From: Sphingobium subterraneum
Lineage (GTDB): Bacteria > Pseudomonadota > Alphaproteobacteria > Sphingomonadales > Sphingomonadaceae
DNA length: 64,000 nucleotides
Assembly: GCF_014199435.1 (NCBI RefSeq)
Contig: NZ_JACIJP010000001.1
Location: 496,001-560,000 of the forward strand
Direction: 5' to 3'
Shown here: positions 1 to 9,456 of the stretch, piece by piece
Position numbering within the stretch: the stretch's first letter is position 1
Layout: every line of letters starts with the position of its first letter
Position numbers and translations under genes: made by a program
Notes under the pieces: generated by a model
Seen by the model: only the letters and a program-made list of their open reading frames with translations
Told to the model about the DNA's origin: nothing
Database searches by the model: none

Positions 1-1780
1 CCAGGATCATCTGGCGCACGGACGTGATCCGCCCGGCGTCAAAGAACATATGTTCGGTGCGGCACAGGCCGACGCCCTCGGCGCCGAATTCCCGCGCGGT
101 GCGGCAATCGAGCGGCGTTTCGGCGTTGGCGCGCACCTTCAGGCGGCGGACCTTGTCGGCCCAGACCATCAGCGTGCCGAAATCGCCCGCCAGTTCCGGC
201 TGCACAGTCGGCACTTCGCCCGCCATCACTTCGCCGGTCGCGCCGTCGATGGTGATGATGTCGCCCTCAACCAGTTCGCGGCCCGCCACGCGCAGTGTCT
301 TCGCCTTCGCATCGATAGCGAGGCTGCCCGCGCCCGACACGCACGGACGGCCCATGCCGCGCGCAACCACGGCGGCGTGTGACGTCATGCCGCCGCGCGC
401 CGTCAGAATGCCCTTGGCCGCATGCATGCCGTGAATGTCTTCGGGAGACGTCTCGATCCGCACCAGGATCACCGCGTCGCCCAGCTCGCTGCGCTTTTCT
501 GCCGTGTCCGCGTCGAACACCAGAATGCCGCTCGCCGCGCCTGGCGAAGCGGGCAAGCCCTTCGTCAGCACGTCGCGCGGCGCCTTCGGGTCGAGTGTTG
601 GGTGAAGCAGTTGGTCGAGCGCAGACGGATCCACCCGCGCGACGGCCTCTTCCTCGGTGATCAGCCCTTCCGCCGCCATGTCGACCGCGATCTTGAGCGC
701 AGCCTTGGCCGTCCGCTTGCCCGAGCGCGTCTGGAGCATCCACAGCTTGCCCTGCTGCACCGTGAACTCGATGTCCTGCATGTCGCGGTAATGGGTTTCG
801 AGGATCTGGAACACCTTCGCCAGCTCGGCATAGGTTTCCGGCATCGCCTCTTCCATCGACAGCGCCTTGGCCCCGGCCCGCTCCCGCGCGGCCAGCGTCA
901 GATATTGCGGCGTGCGGATGCCCGCGACGACGTCCTCGCCCTGCGCGTTGATGAGATATTCGCCATAATAGGTGTTTTCGCCGGTCGAGGGATCACGCGT
1001 GAACGCCACGCCGGTCGCCGACGTGTCGCCCATATTGCCGAACACCATCGCCTGCACGTTGACGGCTGTACCCCAGTCGCCGGGAATGTCGTTCAGGCGG
1101 CGATAGACCTTCGCGCGGTCCGCCTGCCACGATCCGAACACCGCCGCGATTGCGCCCCAGAGCTGGTCGTGCACGTCCTGCGGGAACGGCTTGCCCCACT
1201 GCTGCTCGACGAGCTTCTTGTACTCACCGACCAGCGCTTTCCAGTCGGCAGCGCTCAGTTCCGTGTCGAGATGATAGCCCTGGTCTTCCTTGGCGATTTC
1301 CAGCGCTTCCTCGAACGCGCCATGGTCAAGTTCCAGCACCACGTCGGAATACATCTGGATGAACCGGCGATAGCTGTCCCACGCAAAGCGCTCGTCACCG
1401 CTCGTTGCCGCCAACCCCTCGACCGTCTGGTCGTTGAGGCCAAGGTTCAGCACCGTGTCCATCATCCCCGGCATGGAAACCCGCGCGCCGGAGCGCACCG
1501 AGACCAGCAGCGGGTCCGCCGCGTCGCCGAAGCTCTTGCCCGTCACGCCCTCGATATGAGCAATGCCGGTCGCGACTTCCTCGCGCAGGCTGTCCGGGAA
1601 GACCTCGCCATCCACATAATAGCGGGTGCACATCTCGGTCGTGATGGTGAAACCAGGAGGAACCGGCAAACCGATCGCGGCCATGCCGTCGAGGTTCGCG
1701 CCCTTGCCGCCAAGGAGGTTCTTGTCGCCATTGCCCCCATCATCCGCTCCGCCGCCAAAGCGATAGACATATTTGGTCAT
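1..1780 (-). CDS. ppdK: Pyruvate, phosphate dikinase (partial, C-terminus beyond window)
   Basis: Interconverts pyruvate + ATP + Pi and phosphoenolpyruvate + AMP + PPi in the cytoplasm, linking glycolysis and gluconeogenesis. 593 residues are visible from the ATG at 1780; the family is usually near 880-900, so the PEP/pyruvate-binding C-terminal barrel lies mostly outside. Seen: the N-terminal start MTKYVYRFGGG, the glycine-rich GGKGANLDGM of the ATP-grasp domain, PPGFTITTE, and the swivelling phosphohistidine motif GGMTSHAAVVARG with the catalytic His near residue 468 (codon at 377-379), followed by GRPCVSGAG. The reading frame stays open to the window edge. glyS-glyQ lie upstream in the same direction, 65 bp away. 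No strong Shine-Dalgarno is visible. Confidence 0.95.
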   Translation of the reverse strand, partial: MTKYVYRFGGGADDGGNGDKNLLGGKGANLDGMAAIGLPVPPGFTITTEMCTRYYVDGEVFPDSLREEVATGIAHIEGVTGKSFGDAADPLLVSVRSGARVSMPGMMDTVLNLGLNDQTVEGLAATSGDERFAWDSYRRFIQMYSDVVLELDHGAFEEALEIAKEDQGYHLDTELSAADWKALVGEYKKLVEQQWGKPFPQDVHDQLWGAIAAVFGSWQADRAKVYRRLNDIPGDWGTAVNVQAMVFGNMGDTSATGVAFTRDPSTGENTYYGEYLINAQGEDVVAGIRTPQYLTLAARERAGAKALSMEEAMPETYAELAKVFQILETHYRDMQDIEFTVQQGKLWMLQTRSGKRTAKAALKIAVDMAAEGLITEEEAVARVDPSALDQLLHPTLDPKAPRDVLTKGLPASPGAASGILVFDADTAEKRSELGDAVILVRIETSPEDIHGMHAAKGILTARGGMTSHAAVVARGMGRPCVSGAGSLAIDAKAKTLRVAGRELVEGDIITIDGATGEVMAGEVPTVQPELAGDFGTLMVWADKVRRLKVRANAETPLDCRTAREFGAEGVGLCRTEHMFFDAGRITSVRQMIL

Positions 1781-1845
1781 CAGTCAGCCCTGTTTCTTAT
1801 CGGTTTCAACATGCCCATGCGCTGCACCGCTGGCGTTCGGTCCCT

Positions 1846-3873
1846 TTAGCCTTCGATTTTGGAAAAATCAGCAACTTTGTGCACCGCAACACGCACCCTC
1901 TCCAGCAGGGCCAGACGCGCGGAGCGCTTTTCTTGTTCCGGGGCGTTGACGGTCACCGTCTCAAAAAACCCGTCGATGGGCGCGCGCAGCGTGGCAAGAG
2001 CGGCCATCGCACCTTCGAAATCCTCGGCCGCAATGGCCGCATCGGCGCGGGGCTCGGCCGATTCGAGTGCGCTTGCGAGAGCCGCTTCGGCGGGTTCGGA
2101 TGGTGCGGCCGGCGTGATTGTCGGGTCGCGCTCTTCCTTCTTCAGGATATTCGCCGCCCGCTTGTACCCGGCGAGCAGGTTCGCACCGTCTTCGGTGGCG
2201 ATAAAGGATTGCAGCGCATGGACGCGGGCGAGCAGGCGGACGATCAGATTTTCTCCGCCAAGGGAGACAACTGCGTCGATCACGTCATGCCGAACACCTG
2301 CCTCACGTTGCTGGACTTTCAGACGGTCAACAATAAAATCCCATTGCCCGTGGGCGTCGCCGACCGGATACCGAACCCCGTTTACAGTCATCAGAGCAAT
2401 GATACCCAAACCTGTTCGACGCAGAGCAAAAGGATCTTTAGAACCGGTCGGCTGCATGTCAGAGCCGAAAAATTCATGGAAGCTATCCAGCTTATCCGCC
2501 AAACTCACTGCCACCGTCACCGGCGCGGTGGGCACGTCATCGCCCTGCCCCACCGGCTTGTAATGGTCGCGGATCGCGTCGGCGACGGCATCGGGCAGAC
2601 CTTCGGCGCGGGCGTAGTAGCCGCCCATCAAACCTTGCAGTTCGGGGAATTCTCCGACCATCTCGGTAACGAGGTCGGCCTTGCACAGACGGGCAGCCTG
2701 CTCGGCAAGATCGGGATCGCATCCAGGAACAACCGCCTTGCCCGTTTCAGAATCCGGCGATGCCAGCCAGCGGGCTAGTTTGGCGACGCGCTCGACCTTG
2801 TCGGCGACCGTCCCCAGTTTCTCGTGAAACGTAATCCGCCCCAGCTTCTCCGCGTGCACGGCCAGCGGCGTCTTCTTGTCCTGTTCCCAGAAGAAGCGCG
2901 CGTCGGAGAGGCGCGCGGCGAGCACCTTGCCGTTGCCCGCGACGATCGCCGCGCCGCCGTCCTTCGCCTCGATATTCGCGGTGCAGATGAACGCCGGGGC
3001 AAGCTTGCCCGCCGCGTCGCGCAGCACGAAATATTTCTGGTTGGTACGCAGCGTGAGCTGGATCACCTCGGGCGGCACGTCGAGGAACGCCGGATCAAAC
3101 CATCCCAGCAGCGGCACCGGCCATTCGGTTAGCCCCGCATTCTCAGCGACCAGCCCCGCATCCTCGATCAGGCTCAAGCCCGCAGCAGCGGCCAGCGCTT
3201 TCGCCCGTTCCTCAATAATCTGCGCGCGTTCCTGCGCATCGACAATTACATGGCAGGCGCGCAGCTTTTCCGCATAATCATGCGCGTTGCCGATCGTTAT
3301 AACGCCCAAGTGATGAAACCGATGGCCCAGCGTTGCAAAGCCACTTTCCACCCCGTCGACGCTGCACGGGACGAGATCGTCTCCGAAAATCGCCACGATC
3401 CCCTGCAACGGGCGGACCCAGCGCAGACTCTCGGTGGAGGTGCTGGCGTCGCCCCAGCGCATCGACTTGGGCCACGGGAACGCGCGGATCACTGCCGGAA
3501 CGGCCTCGGCGAGGACATCCGCCGTCGCCCGGCCAGGCCGCTCCACCACCGCGAACCACACGCCGTCACGGTCCTGCAGCTGGTCCTTGGTCAGCCCGGT
3601 CTTGCGCAGGAAGCCGTCGAGCGCCTGATCGGGCGCGGACGTACGCGGCCCCTTGAACTCCTCGCTCACCGCCTCCGTCTGGAGCGGCAGGCCATGGGCG
3701 ATCAGCGCGAGGCGGCGCGGCGTCACATAGGACGTGATGCGGTCAGGCGTGAGACCCGCGTCCGCCAGCCTTTCGGTAAACAGGCGCGCCAGATCCTCCG
3801 ACGCCTTGGCCTGCATGCGTGCGGGGATTTCCTCGCAGCGCAGTTCGAGGAGGAATTCAGCGGCGGCCATCAT
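1846..3873 (-). CDS. glyS: Glycine--tRNA ligase beta subunit
   Basis: Beta chain of the heterotetrameric (alpha2beta2) bacterial glycyl-tRNA synthetase, needed for tRNA binding and charging. The protein is 675 aa from the ATG at 3873, close to the usual 690. Its N-terminus contains the family motif [14 protein letters not shown], and [10 protein letters not shown] follows near residue 80. I chose the ATG that overlaps the glyQ stop as ATGA: a GGAG sits about 5 nt upstream, while an in-frame GTG at 3882 lacks such a site. Overlap with glyQ indicates translational coupling of the two subunits. Confidence 0.95.
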   Translation of the reverse strand: MMAAAEFLLELRCEEIPARMQAKASEDLARLFTERLADAGLTPDRITSYVTPRRLALIAHGLPLQTEAVSEEFKGPRTSAPDQALDGFLRKTGLTKDQLQDRDGVWFAVVERPGRATADVLAEAVPAVIRAFPWPKSMRWGDASTSTESLRWVRPLQGIVAIFGDDLVPCSVDGVESGFATLGHRFHHLGVITIGNAHDYAEKLRACHVIVDAQERAQIIEERAKALAAAAGLSLIEDAGLVAENAGLTEWPVPLLGWFDPAFLDVPPEVIQLTLRTNQKYFVLRDAAGKLAPAFICTANIEAKDGGAAIVAGNGKVLAARLSDARFFWEQDKKTPLAVHAEKLGRITFHEKLGTVADKVERVAKLARWLASPDSETGKAVVPGCDPDLAEQAARLCKADLVTEMVGEFPELQGLMGGYYARAEGLPDAVADAIRDHYKPVGQGDDVPTAPVTVAVSLADKLDSFHEFFGSDMQPTGSKDPFALRRTGLGIIALMTVNGVRYPVGDAHGQWDFIVDRLKVQQREAGVRHDVIDAVVSLGGENLIVRLLARVHALQSFIATEDGANLLAGYKRAANILKKEERDPTITPAAPSEPAEAALASALESAEPRADAAIAAEDFEGAMAALATLRAPIDGFFETVTVNAPEQEKRSARLALLERVRVAVHKVADFSKIEG

Positions 3874-4787
3874 ATGCTCCACCCCGGAAACTGCGCTTCC
3901 CAGCCCGCCTTGTTATGCGCGATCCACGCCTCGCAGCTTCCCTTGGCGAGATCGCGCACGCGGCCGATGTAGCTCGCGCGCTCTTGAACCGAGATGACGC
4001 CACGCGCCTGAAGCAGGTTGAACACATGGCTCGCCTTGATCGCCTGGTCATAGGCAGCGAGAGGCACGCCCGCGGCGATGCTCGCCTGACACTCGGCCTC
4101 GGCATCGCGGAACCAGCGGAACAGCTTTTCGGTGTCGGCGACCTCGAAATTCCATTTCGACATCTGCTGCTCGTTGGCGAGGAACACGTCCCCATAGGTC
4201 ACAGCCGGTTTCCCGTTGACCGGCGTATTGAACGCCAGGTCATAGACGCTGTCGACGCCCTGAATATACATGGCGAGCCGTTCGAGGCCGTAGGTCAGCT
4301 CGCCCGCCACCGGCTTGCAATCAAACCCGCCCATCTGCTGGAAATAGGTAAACTGCGTCACCTCCATGCCGTCGCACCAGACTTCCCAGCCCAGCCCCCA
4401 GGCGCCCAGCGTCGGGCTTTCCCAGTCGTCCTCGACAAAGCGGATGTCGTGCACCAGCGGATCGATGCCGATCGCGGCGAGGCTGCCCAGATAGAGTTCC
4501 TGAAGGTCCGGCGGGGACGGCTTCATGATCACCTGATACTGGTAATAATGCTGGAGCCGGTTCGGGTTCTCGCCATAGCGCCCGTCGGTCGGGCGGCGGC
4601 TCGGCTGCACATAGGCCGCGTTCCAGGGCTGCGGCCCCAGTGAGCGCAGCGTCGTTGCGGGATGGAACGTGCCCGCGCCGACTTCCATGTCATAGGGCTG
4701 GAGGATGACGCAGCCCTGCTTGCTCCAATAATCGTGCAGGGTCAGGATCAGGTCCTGAAAGCTGAGAATTCCCACCGTTTCGGCCAT
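3870..4787 (-). CDS. glyQ: Glycine--tRNA ligase alpha subunit
   Basis: Catalytic alpha chain (class II fold) of bacterial-type glycyl-tRNA synthetase. The protein is 305 aa, the normal family length. Hallmarks include [17 protein letters not shown] at the start, the motif [17 protein letters not shown], and [20 protein letters not shown] in the first 70 residues; [10 protein letters not shown] and [15 protein letters not shown] follow. First gene of a glyQ-glyS pair with a 4-nt ATGA overlap. The 147 bp to the start of the divergent lipoprotein gene must hold its promoter, but no clear boxes were recognised. Confidence 0.97.
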   Translation of the reverse strand: MAETVGILSFQDLILTLHDYWSKQGCVILQPYDMEVGAGTFHPATTLRSLGPQPWNAAYVQPSRRPTDGRYGENPNRLQHYYQYQVIMKPSPPDLQELYLGSLAAIGIDPLVHDIRFVEDDWESPTLGAWGLGWEVWCDGMEVTQFTYFQQMGGFDCKPVAGELTYGLERLAMYIQGVDSVYDLAFNTPVNGKPAVTYGDVFLANEQQMSKWNFEVADTEKLFRWFRDAEAECQASIAAGVPLAAYDQAIKASHVFNLLQARGVISVQERASYIGRVRDLAKGSCEAWIAHNKAGWEAQFPGWSI

Positions 4788-4934
4788 CGCACCCTTCGCC
4801 TATGCCGCCAAGTTCCGTGGCGCAGTGCCTTGGCGCAGGACCCGGTTGCGGTCAAGGGATAACGGCACCATGTTGGTACTTGCACCGCGCTGGTACAGCG
4901 ACCATGAAGCGGAATGCTCAGCCAGGATTTCCGC

Positions 4935-5846
4935 ATGATACGACGCCTTTCCTCCCTGATTTCACTGGGCTTGCTCGCTCTTGCCGGGTGCGCGCGGGCG
5001 GAGAATACGGCGCATCCCGCCTCCGCCGATCCCGCGTTGTGGGTCGTAAAGGACGCGGACACTACCATCTACCTGTTCGGCACCGTGCATATGATGAAGC
5101 CGGGTGCGGTCTGGTTCGACGACGAGATCAGGGCCGCGTTCGATCAGGCGGACGAACTGGTGACCGAAATCGCCCAGCCCAACCCCGCCGCGATGGCAAG
5201 CCAGGTGCAGAAGCTCGGCGCCAATCCCACCGGCCCCGCCCTGTCGCAAATGCTGAGCGAAAAAGAGCGCGCGCGTTATCTGAAAGCGCTCGCGAGCATC
5301 GATATCCCGCCCGAAACGCTCGAGCGGTCCGACCCGTGGAAAGCCGCGATCACCCTCTCGATCCTTCCCTTGATGAAGCTGGGTTACACACAGCAGGACG
5401 GGTCCGAAACAGTGTTGGAAAATGCCGCGAAGGCGGCGGGGAAGCGCATGTCGGGGCTGGAGACGGTCGAACAGCAACTCGGCTATTTCGATACGATGCC
5501 ACGCCCCCTGCAACTCGCGTTTCTGAACGCGACGGTCAAGGATATGGCGGGCGTCGACAAGCAGTTCTCCCGCCTGATCACCGACTGGTCACGCGGCAAT
5601 GTGAAGGGTCTGGCACGCGAGATGAACAGCTCGCTCGAGGAGACGCCGGAACTCGCCAAAATCCTGCTCTATGACCGCAACGCCCGCTGGGCGCAGTGGA
5701 TCAGGGCGCGGATGGCCAAGCCGGGCACTGTGTTCATTGCGGTCGGCGCGGGGCATCTGGCCGGCAAGGGCAGCGTGCAGGAGAAATTGCAGGCGCTGGG
5801 CCTCGACGCCCGGCGGATCGGCAAGAAGGACTTCGGGATAAAATAA
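4935..5846 (+). CDS. TraB/GumN family lipoprotein
   Basis: Member of the TraB/GumN (PF01963) family, an alpha/beta fold related to Tiki-type metalloproteases; the bacterial function is not established. From the ATG at 4935 the product is 303 aa with a lipoprotein signal peptide: two Arg, a hydrophobic stretch, and the lipobox L-A-G-C with the lipidated Cys at about residue 19. Family motifs are the early IYLFGTVHMMKPG (GxxH) and the late FIAVGAGHLAGK (second GxxH), which hold the putative metal-binding histidines. A start 21 nt upstream (4914) is possible, but the 4935 start gives a cleaner signal peptide and has an AGG upstream. It stands alone between divergent glyQ and rplY. Confidence 0.85.
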   Translation: MIRRLSSLISLGLLALAGCARAENTAHPASADPALWVVKDADTTIYLFGTVHMMKPGAVWFDDEIRAAFDQADELVTEIAQPNPAAMASQVQKLGANPTGPALSQMLSEKERARYLKALASIDIPPETLERSDPWKAAITLSILPLMKLGYTQQDGSETVLENAAKAAGKRMSGLETVEQQLGYFDTMPRPLQLAFLNATVKDMAGVDKQFSRLITDWSRGNVKGLAREMNSSLEETPELAKILLYDRNARWAQWIRARMAKPGTVFIAVGAGHLAGKGSVQEKLQALGLDARRIGKKDFGIK

Positions 5847-5850
5847 AGCA

Positions 5851-5925
5851 GGCCCGTATCGAAGGGTGCTTCGATACGCCACTTCGACACGCTCAATGGC
5901 ACCTCAGCACGAACGGCTGGAATTG
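5851..5925. repeat. REP-like intergenic palindrome
   Basis: A perfect 9-bp inverted repeat (5855-5863 CGTATCGAA with 5870-5878 TTCGATACG, 6-nt loop) directly follows the TraB-like gene and continues into a stretch reading CTTCGACACGCTCAATGG then CAGCACGAACGG. This composite resembles an interspersed palindromic element that I recall as common between sphingomonad genes; only one copy is in this window, so repetitiveness is inference. No U-tract follows, so a simple intrinsic terminator is unlikely. Confidence 0.5.
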
Positions 5926-6031
5926 CCAACCCTTGCTTTCCGCGCCAATCCTGCTATGCGCCCCGCTTCCGTCATGGTCATCCCTGGAGGCGTGACGGAG
6001 TTTTGAAACTGAACGCTTCTGGAGACACGCA

Positions 6032-6646
6032 ATGAGCGATACGCTTACGCTGTCGGCCGTGGCACGCGATCGGGCTGGCAAGGGAGCCTCCCGCGCTCTC
6101 CGCCGTGAGGGCCGCGTACCCGCCGTCATTTATGGGAATAACGAAGAACCCACCATGGTTCACGTCGAGGAAAAGCTGCTGAACAAGCTGCTCGGCACCG
6201 GCCATTTCTTCAACTCCGTGGTCATGGTCGAAGTGGACGGCAAGCCGATCCGCACCCTGCCCAAGGATGTTGCTTTCCACCCGGTTACGGATCGCCCGCT
6301 GCACGCCGACTTCCTGCGCGTGTCGGAACATGCGACTGTGCACGTGGAAGTCCCCGTCCGCTTCATCAACGAAGAGAAGTCGCCCGGTCTGAAGCGCGGC
6401 GGCGTTCTCAACGTTGTACGCCATGAAGTCGAGCTGATCTGCGACGCGGCGGAAATTCCCGACGATGTGGTGGTCGACCTGACCGGCTTCGATGTCGGCG
6501 ATTCGGTGCACATCAGCGTCGTGACCCTGCCTGCGGGCGCCAAGACCGCGATCGACGATCGCGATTTCACACTGGCGACCATTGTTGCTCCGTCCGCGCT
6601 GAAGAGCAGCGACGGCGAAGCCACTACGGAAGGCGAAGGGGAGTAA
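6032..6646 (+). CDS. rplY: 50S ribosomal protein L25/general stress protein Ctc
   Basis: Binds 5S rRNA in the large ribosomal subunit. The 204-aa protein is the long (CTC/TL5) form with an N-terminal L25 domain and a C-terminal beta domain. Seen: N-terminal [20 protein letters not shown], then [13 protein letters not shown], and the later segments [20 protein letters not shown] and [10 protein letters not shown]. The tail is acidic (ATTEGEGE). The start at 6032 follows a TCTGGAG-like site. rplY-pth is a common bacterial pairing; here a 74-bp spacer with a strong hairpin separates them. Confidence 0.95.
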   Translation: MSDTLTLSAVARDRAGKGASRALRREGRVPAVIYGNNEEPTMVHVEEKLLNKLLGTGHFFNSVVMVEVDGKPIRTLPKDVAFHPVTDRPLHADFLRVSEHATVHVEVPVRFINEEKSPGLKRGGVLNVVRHEVELICDAAEIPDDVVVDLTGFDVGDSVHISVVTLPAGAKTAIDDRDFTLATIVAPSALKSSDGEATTEGEGE

Positions 6647-6651
6647 TCCTC

Positions 6652-6689
6652 CAGAGCGCACTGCGTTCACCCGGACGCGGTGCGCTCTG
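6652..6689 (+). other. Long hairpin between rplY and pth
   Basis: The arms CAGAGCGCAC (6652-6661) and GTGCGCTCTG (6680-6689) are perfect complements, and the pairing continues inward with one G-U wobble and GCGT/ACGC, giving about 15 bp. No U-tract follows (ACAGTTTG), so it may be a weak terminator, a processing signal or a 3' stabilising structure for rplY mRNA. It ends about 30 nt before the pth start. Confidence 0.5.
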
Positions 6690-6720
6690 ACAGTTTGTGG
6701 TCAACTCTGGGGGAGCGTAT

Positions 6721-7290
6721 ATGCAAATCTGGGTCGGCCTCGGCAATCCCGGACCGCAATATGCGCTCCACCGCCACAATGTCGGGTTCATGGCGCTCGA
6801 CACGATCGCGGATATCCATGGCTTCGCGCCGTGGAAGAAGCAGTTCCAGGGCTGGACTGCCGAAGGACGGATCGGGACCGTCAGGATCCTCCTTCTCAAG
6901 CCCGCCACGTTCATGAACGAAAGCGGACGCAGCGTCCGCGCCGCACTGGATTTCTACAAGGGGGAGCCGGAAGCGGTTACCGCCTTTCACGATGAGTTGG
7001 ACCTCGTCCCCATGAAGGTGAAGGTCAAGCGCGGCGGGGGTGCGGCCGGGCACAACGGCATCCGCTCGATGATCGCGCATATCGGCGCAGATTTCCGCCG
7101 GGTACGGATCGGTATCGGCCATCCCGGCCACAAGGACAAGGTGCACGGCTATGTCCTCAGCAACTACGCCAAGGCAGAAATCGACCCGCTGACCGACATG
7201 CTGGGCGCGATCGGCGCGGAAGCCGAATGGCTCGCGAAGGATGACGACGTGCGATTCATGAACGACGTCGCGATGCGCCTGGCGGACTGA
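6721..7290 (+). CDS. pth: Peptidyl-tRNA hydrolase
   Basis: Hydrolyses peptidyl-tRNAs released from stalled ribosomes. The protein is 189 aa from the ATG at 6721, typical for Pth. Active-site features are all present: WVGLGNPGPQYALHRHNVGF with the catalytic His, KPATFMNESG with the substrate-binding Asn, HDELDL with the key Asp, and the loop GGGAAGHNGIRS. GGGGGAG lies 6 nt before the chosen ATG; an in-frame ATG 24 nt upstream lacks a ribosome-binding site. Confidence 0.96.
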   Translation: MQIWVGLGNPGPQYALHRHNVGFMALDTIADIHGFAPWKKQFQGWTAEGRIGTVRILLLKPATFMNESGRSVRAALDFYKGEPEAVTAFHDELDLVPMKVKVKRGGGAAGHNGIRSMIAHIGADFRRVRIGIGHPGHKDKVHGYVLSNYAKAEIDPLTDMLGAIGAEAEWLAKDDDVRFMNDVAMRLAD

Positions 7291-7296
7291 GCCCGC

Positions 7297-7668
7297 TTAC
7301 TCACACCCGAAGCGGGTCTTCAAGACGCGACGGACCAGCTTCGACGTGCCATAGGCGTCCTTGCTGGGTTTCATCAGTTCCGCCTTGATCGGATTGAGCA
7401 CCGCGCGTCCGTCGAGACCGGCGGGGATACAGGATTTTTTGCCATCCTCCGACCGCTGCATCTCGATGCCGTCCACAATCCCGAGCAGATACATATCGCA
7501 GCGCTGCTGCACGATGTTGGTGACGAGCGCCTTGTCCCCCGGTTCCACATTACCGCCATAAACGCCGGAGCACTGGTCCTTGACGTCCTGCCGTCGATAG
7601 AAGTCGGCGTTCACCGGCGATAGCGGCGCCGCAAGCACGACAAGAAGCACGAACGGTCCCACACGCAT
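7297..7668 (-). CDS. Rap1a/Tai-like secreted protein
   Basis: 123 aa with a cleavable signal peptide (hydrophobic LLVVLAAPLSP, cleavage near VNA-D). The mature part has the layout I associate with Rap1a/Tai immunity proteins (Serratia type VI secretion immunity family): Cys near residue 33, CDMYLLGIVDG in the middle, SCIPAG, then a helix and a final FGC. Four cysteines could form two disulfides. In type VI loci these proteins neutralise cognate peptidoglycan amidase effectors, but no effector or type VI gene is nearby, so the biological role here is unknown. It is convergent with pth (6-bp gap) and divergent from ychF. Confidence 0.65.
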   Translation of the reverse strand: MRVGPFVLLVVLAAPLSPVNADFYRRQDVKDQCSGVYGGNVEPGDKALVTNIVQQRCDMYLLGIVDGIEMQRSEDGKKSCIPAGLDGRAVLNPIKAELMKPSKDAYGTSKLVRRVLKTRFGCE

Positions 7669-7737
7669 GGCAATCCCATAGCATGTTGCGCGCGTTGGCG
7701 CTATGCGCGCTGCATCTCATCACCATTGGGGCATCAT

Positions 7738-8835
7738 ATGGGTTTCAAATGCGGTATCGTCGGCCTTCCCAACGTCGGCAAATCGACTCTGTTCAACGCG
7801 CTGACGGAAACGCAGGCGGCGCAGGCGGCGAACTATCCGTTCTGCACGATCGAGCCGAACGTCGGCAACGTCGCCGTCCCCGACCCCCGGCTGGACAAGC
7901 TCGCCGCCATTGCGGGCAGCCAGAAAATCATCCCGACGCAGCTGGCGTTTGTGGACATCGCCGGTCTGGTGCGTGGCGCATCGAAAGGCGAAGGGCTGGG
8001 CAACCAGTTCCTGGGCAATATCCGCGAGGTCGACGCGATCGTCCATGTGCTGCGTTGCTTCGAAAATGACGACATCCAGCACGTCGAGAACAAGGTCGAT
8101 CCGATCGCGGATGCCGAGACGGTCGAGACGGAACTGATGCTCTCTGACCTCGAATCGCTCGAAAAGCGGGTGCCCGCTGCGCAGAAGAAAGCCGCGCAGG
8201 GCGACAAGGAGTCGAAGATCACCGCATCCGTGCTGGGTCAGGCGCTCGACCTTCTCAGGGAGGGCAAACCGGCCCGCCTGACCGTGCCTGCGGATGACGA
8301 GGAACGCCGTGTCTTCCGCCAAGCCCAGCTGCTGACGTCGAAACCGGTCCTCTATGTCTGCAACGTCGATGAAGACAGCGCGGCGGACGGCAACGCATTC
8401 TCCGCGCAGGTCTTCGCGAAGGCTGCGGCAGAAGGCGCACAGGCGGTCGTGGTCTCCGCCGCGATCGAAGCCGATCTGGTGGGCATGGACGCAACGGAGC
8501 GGATGGAATTCCTGGAGGAAATGGGCCTGCACGAAACCGGCCTGGCCCGGGTCATCCGCGCAGGCTATGAACTGCTCCACCTGCTGACCTTCTTTACCGT
8601 AGGGCCGAAGGAAGCGCGCGCGTGGACCGTCCATCAGGGTGCGACCGCCCCCAACGCGGCCGGGGAAATCCATTCGGACTTCGAGAAAGGCTTCATCCGG
8701 GCGGAAACCATCGCGTATGACGACTTCATCTCCCTTGGCGGCGAGTCAAAGGCGCGCGAGGCGGGCAAGCTGCGCGCCGAGGGCAAAGCCTATGTCGTGC
8801 AGGACGGCGACGTGATGCATTTCCTGCACAGCTGA
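7738..8835 (+). CDS. ychF: Redox-regulated ATPase YchF (Obg-like)
   Basis: Conserved ribosome-associated P-loop ATPase of the Obg/YchF (OLA1) family. From the ATG at 7738 it is 365 aa, the standard length, starting MGFKCGIVGLPNVGKST with the Walker A loop. FVDIAGLVRGASKGEGLGN holds switch II, and the family-specific N(V)DE-type motif appears as YVCNVDED. The C-terminal TGS-like domain includes GYELLHLLTFFTVGPKEARAW and ends in the typical VMHFL. An in-frame ATG 12 nt earlier is less likely because E. coli and other homologues begin MGFKCG. Confidence 0.95.
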   Translation: MGFKCGIVGLPNVGKSTLFNALTETQAAQAANYPFCTIEPNVGNVAVPDPRLDKLAAIAGSQKIIPTQLAFVDIAGLVRGASKGEGLGNQFLGNIREVDAIVHVLRCFENDDIQHVENKVDPIADAETVETELMLSDLESLEKRVPAAQKKAAQGDKESKITASVLGQALDLLREGKPARLTVPADDEERRVFRQAQLLTSKPVLYVCNVDEDSAADGNAFSAQVFAKAAAEGAQAVVVSAAIEADLVGMDATERMEFLEEMGLHETGLARVIRAGYELLHLLTFFTVGPKEARAWTVHQGATAPNAAGEIHSDFEKGFIRAETIAYDDFISLGGESKAREAGKLRAEGKAYVVQDGDVMHFLHS

Positions 8836-8893
8836 TGCATCGGGCATGGCAAAATCCGGAACGTCATTCCCTTCCTTTCTGAAAGTCTGAGCC

Positions 8894-9358
8894 ATGCCCT
8901 TCTATTTTGAGGATTTCGAGGTCGGATCGACCGAGCGTTTCGGAAGCCACGAAGTCACGCGCGAAGAGGTCATTGCCTTTGCCTCACGCTATGATCCCCA
9001 GCCGTTCCATTTGTCCGATGAGGGCGCGGCGGACACGATCTTTGGCCAGCTGGCGGCGAGCGGGTGGCACACTACCGCAATCACCATGGGGATGATGGTG
9101 CGGCACTGGCAGTCCATCCCCGGCCAGCAGGAAGCGAGCGTCGGCGGCATGGGCCTGGAGGGACTGCGCTGGCTCCTGCCCGTCTATCCGGGCGATGTCC
9201 TGCGGTGCGAAACCATGGTGACCGAGAAGAGCGAACCTCGCTCCATGCCCACCATCGGCATCGTCAAGACACGGGTCAGCGTCTTCAACCAGAAGGATCA
9301 GAAGGTGCTGGAATTCACCCCGCTCGGCCTGTGGAAGAAGCGGCCCCCAGGTCAATGA
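8894..9358 (+). CDS. MaoC family dehydratase
   Basis: 154-aa hot-dog-fold protein of the MaoC-like (R)-enoyl-CoA hydratase family. The start MPFYFEDFEVGS is typical, and the catalytic segment reads FASRYDPQPFHLSDEGA, with the Asp and His of the hydratase motif, followed by FGQLAASGWHT. It probably hydrates enoyl-CoA thioesters, but the substrate cannot be told from sequence. It lies 58 bp after ychF without an obvious terminator. Confidence 0.88.
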   Translation: MPFYFEDFEVGSTERFGSHEVTREEVIAFASRYDPQPFHLSDEGAADTIFGQLAASGWHTTAITMGMMVRHWQSIPGQQEASVGGMGLEGLRWLLPVYPGDVLRCETMVTEKSEPRSMPTIGIVKTRVSVFNQKDQKVLEFTPLGLWKKRPPGQ

Positions 9359-9407
9359 TATCGATTTAATTTTTTTTGGAATCATCATCTTTCGGCAACC
9401 ATACTCC

Positions 9408-9413
9408 TATAAT
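9408..9413 (+). promoter_or_regulatory. Perfect -10 hexamer upstream of chemoreceptor gene
   Basis: TATAAT lies 44 bp before the chosen GTG start at 9457. No good -35 at 16-18 bp spacing was found. The position argues that the chemoreceptor does not start at the upstream in-frame ATG at 9376. Promoter function is inference. Confidence 0.35.
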
Positions 9414-9456
9414 GCAGGGACAGATAAAACATCGTTTCTGTGAGAGGGTACCGTCC

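Noticed and set aside
422..1849. 475-aa plus-strand ORF opposite ppdK
   Set aside because: Antisense mirror ORF produced by high GC and codon bias; composition rich in His/Arg with no domain, while ppdK on the other strand has clear catalytic motifs.
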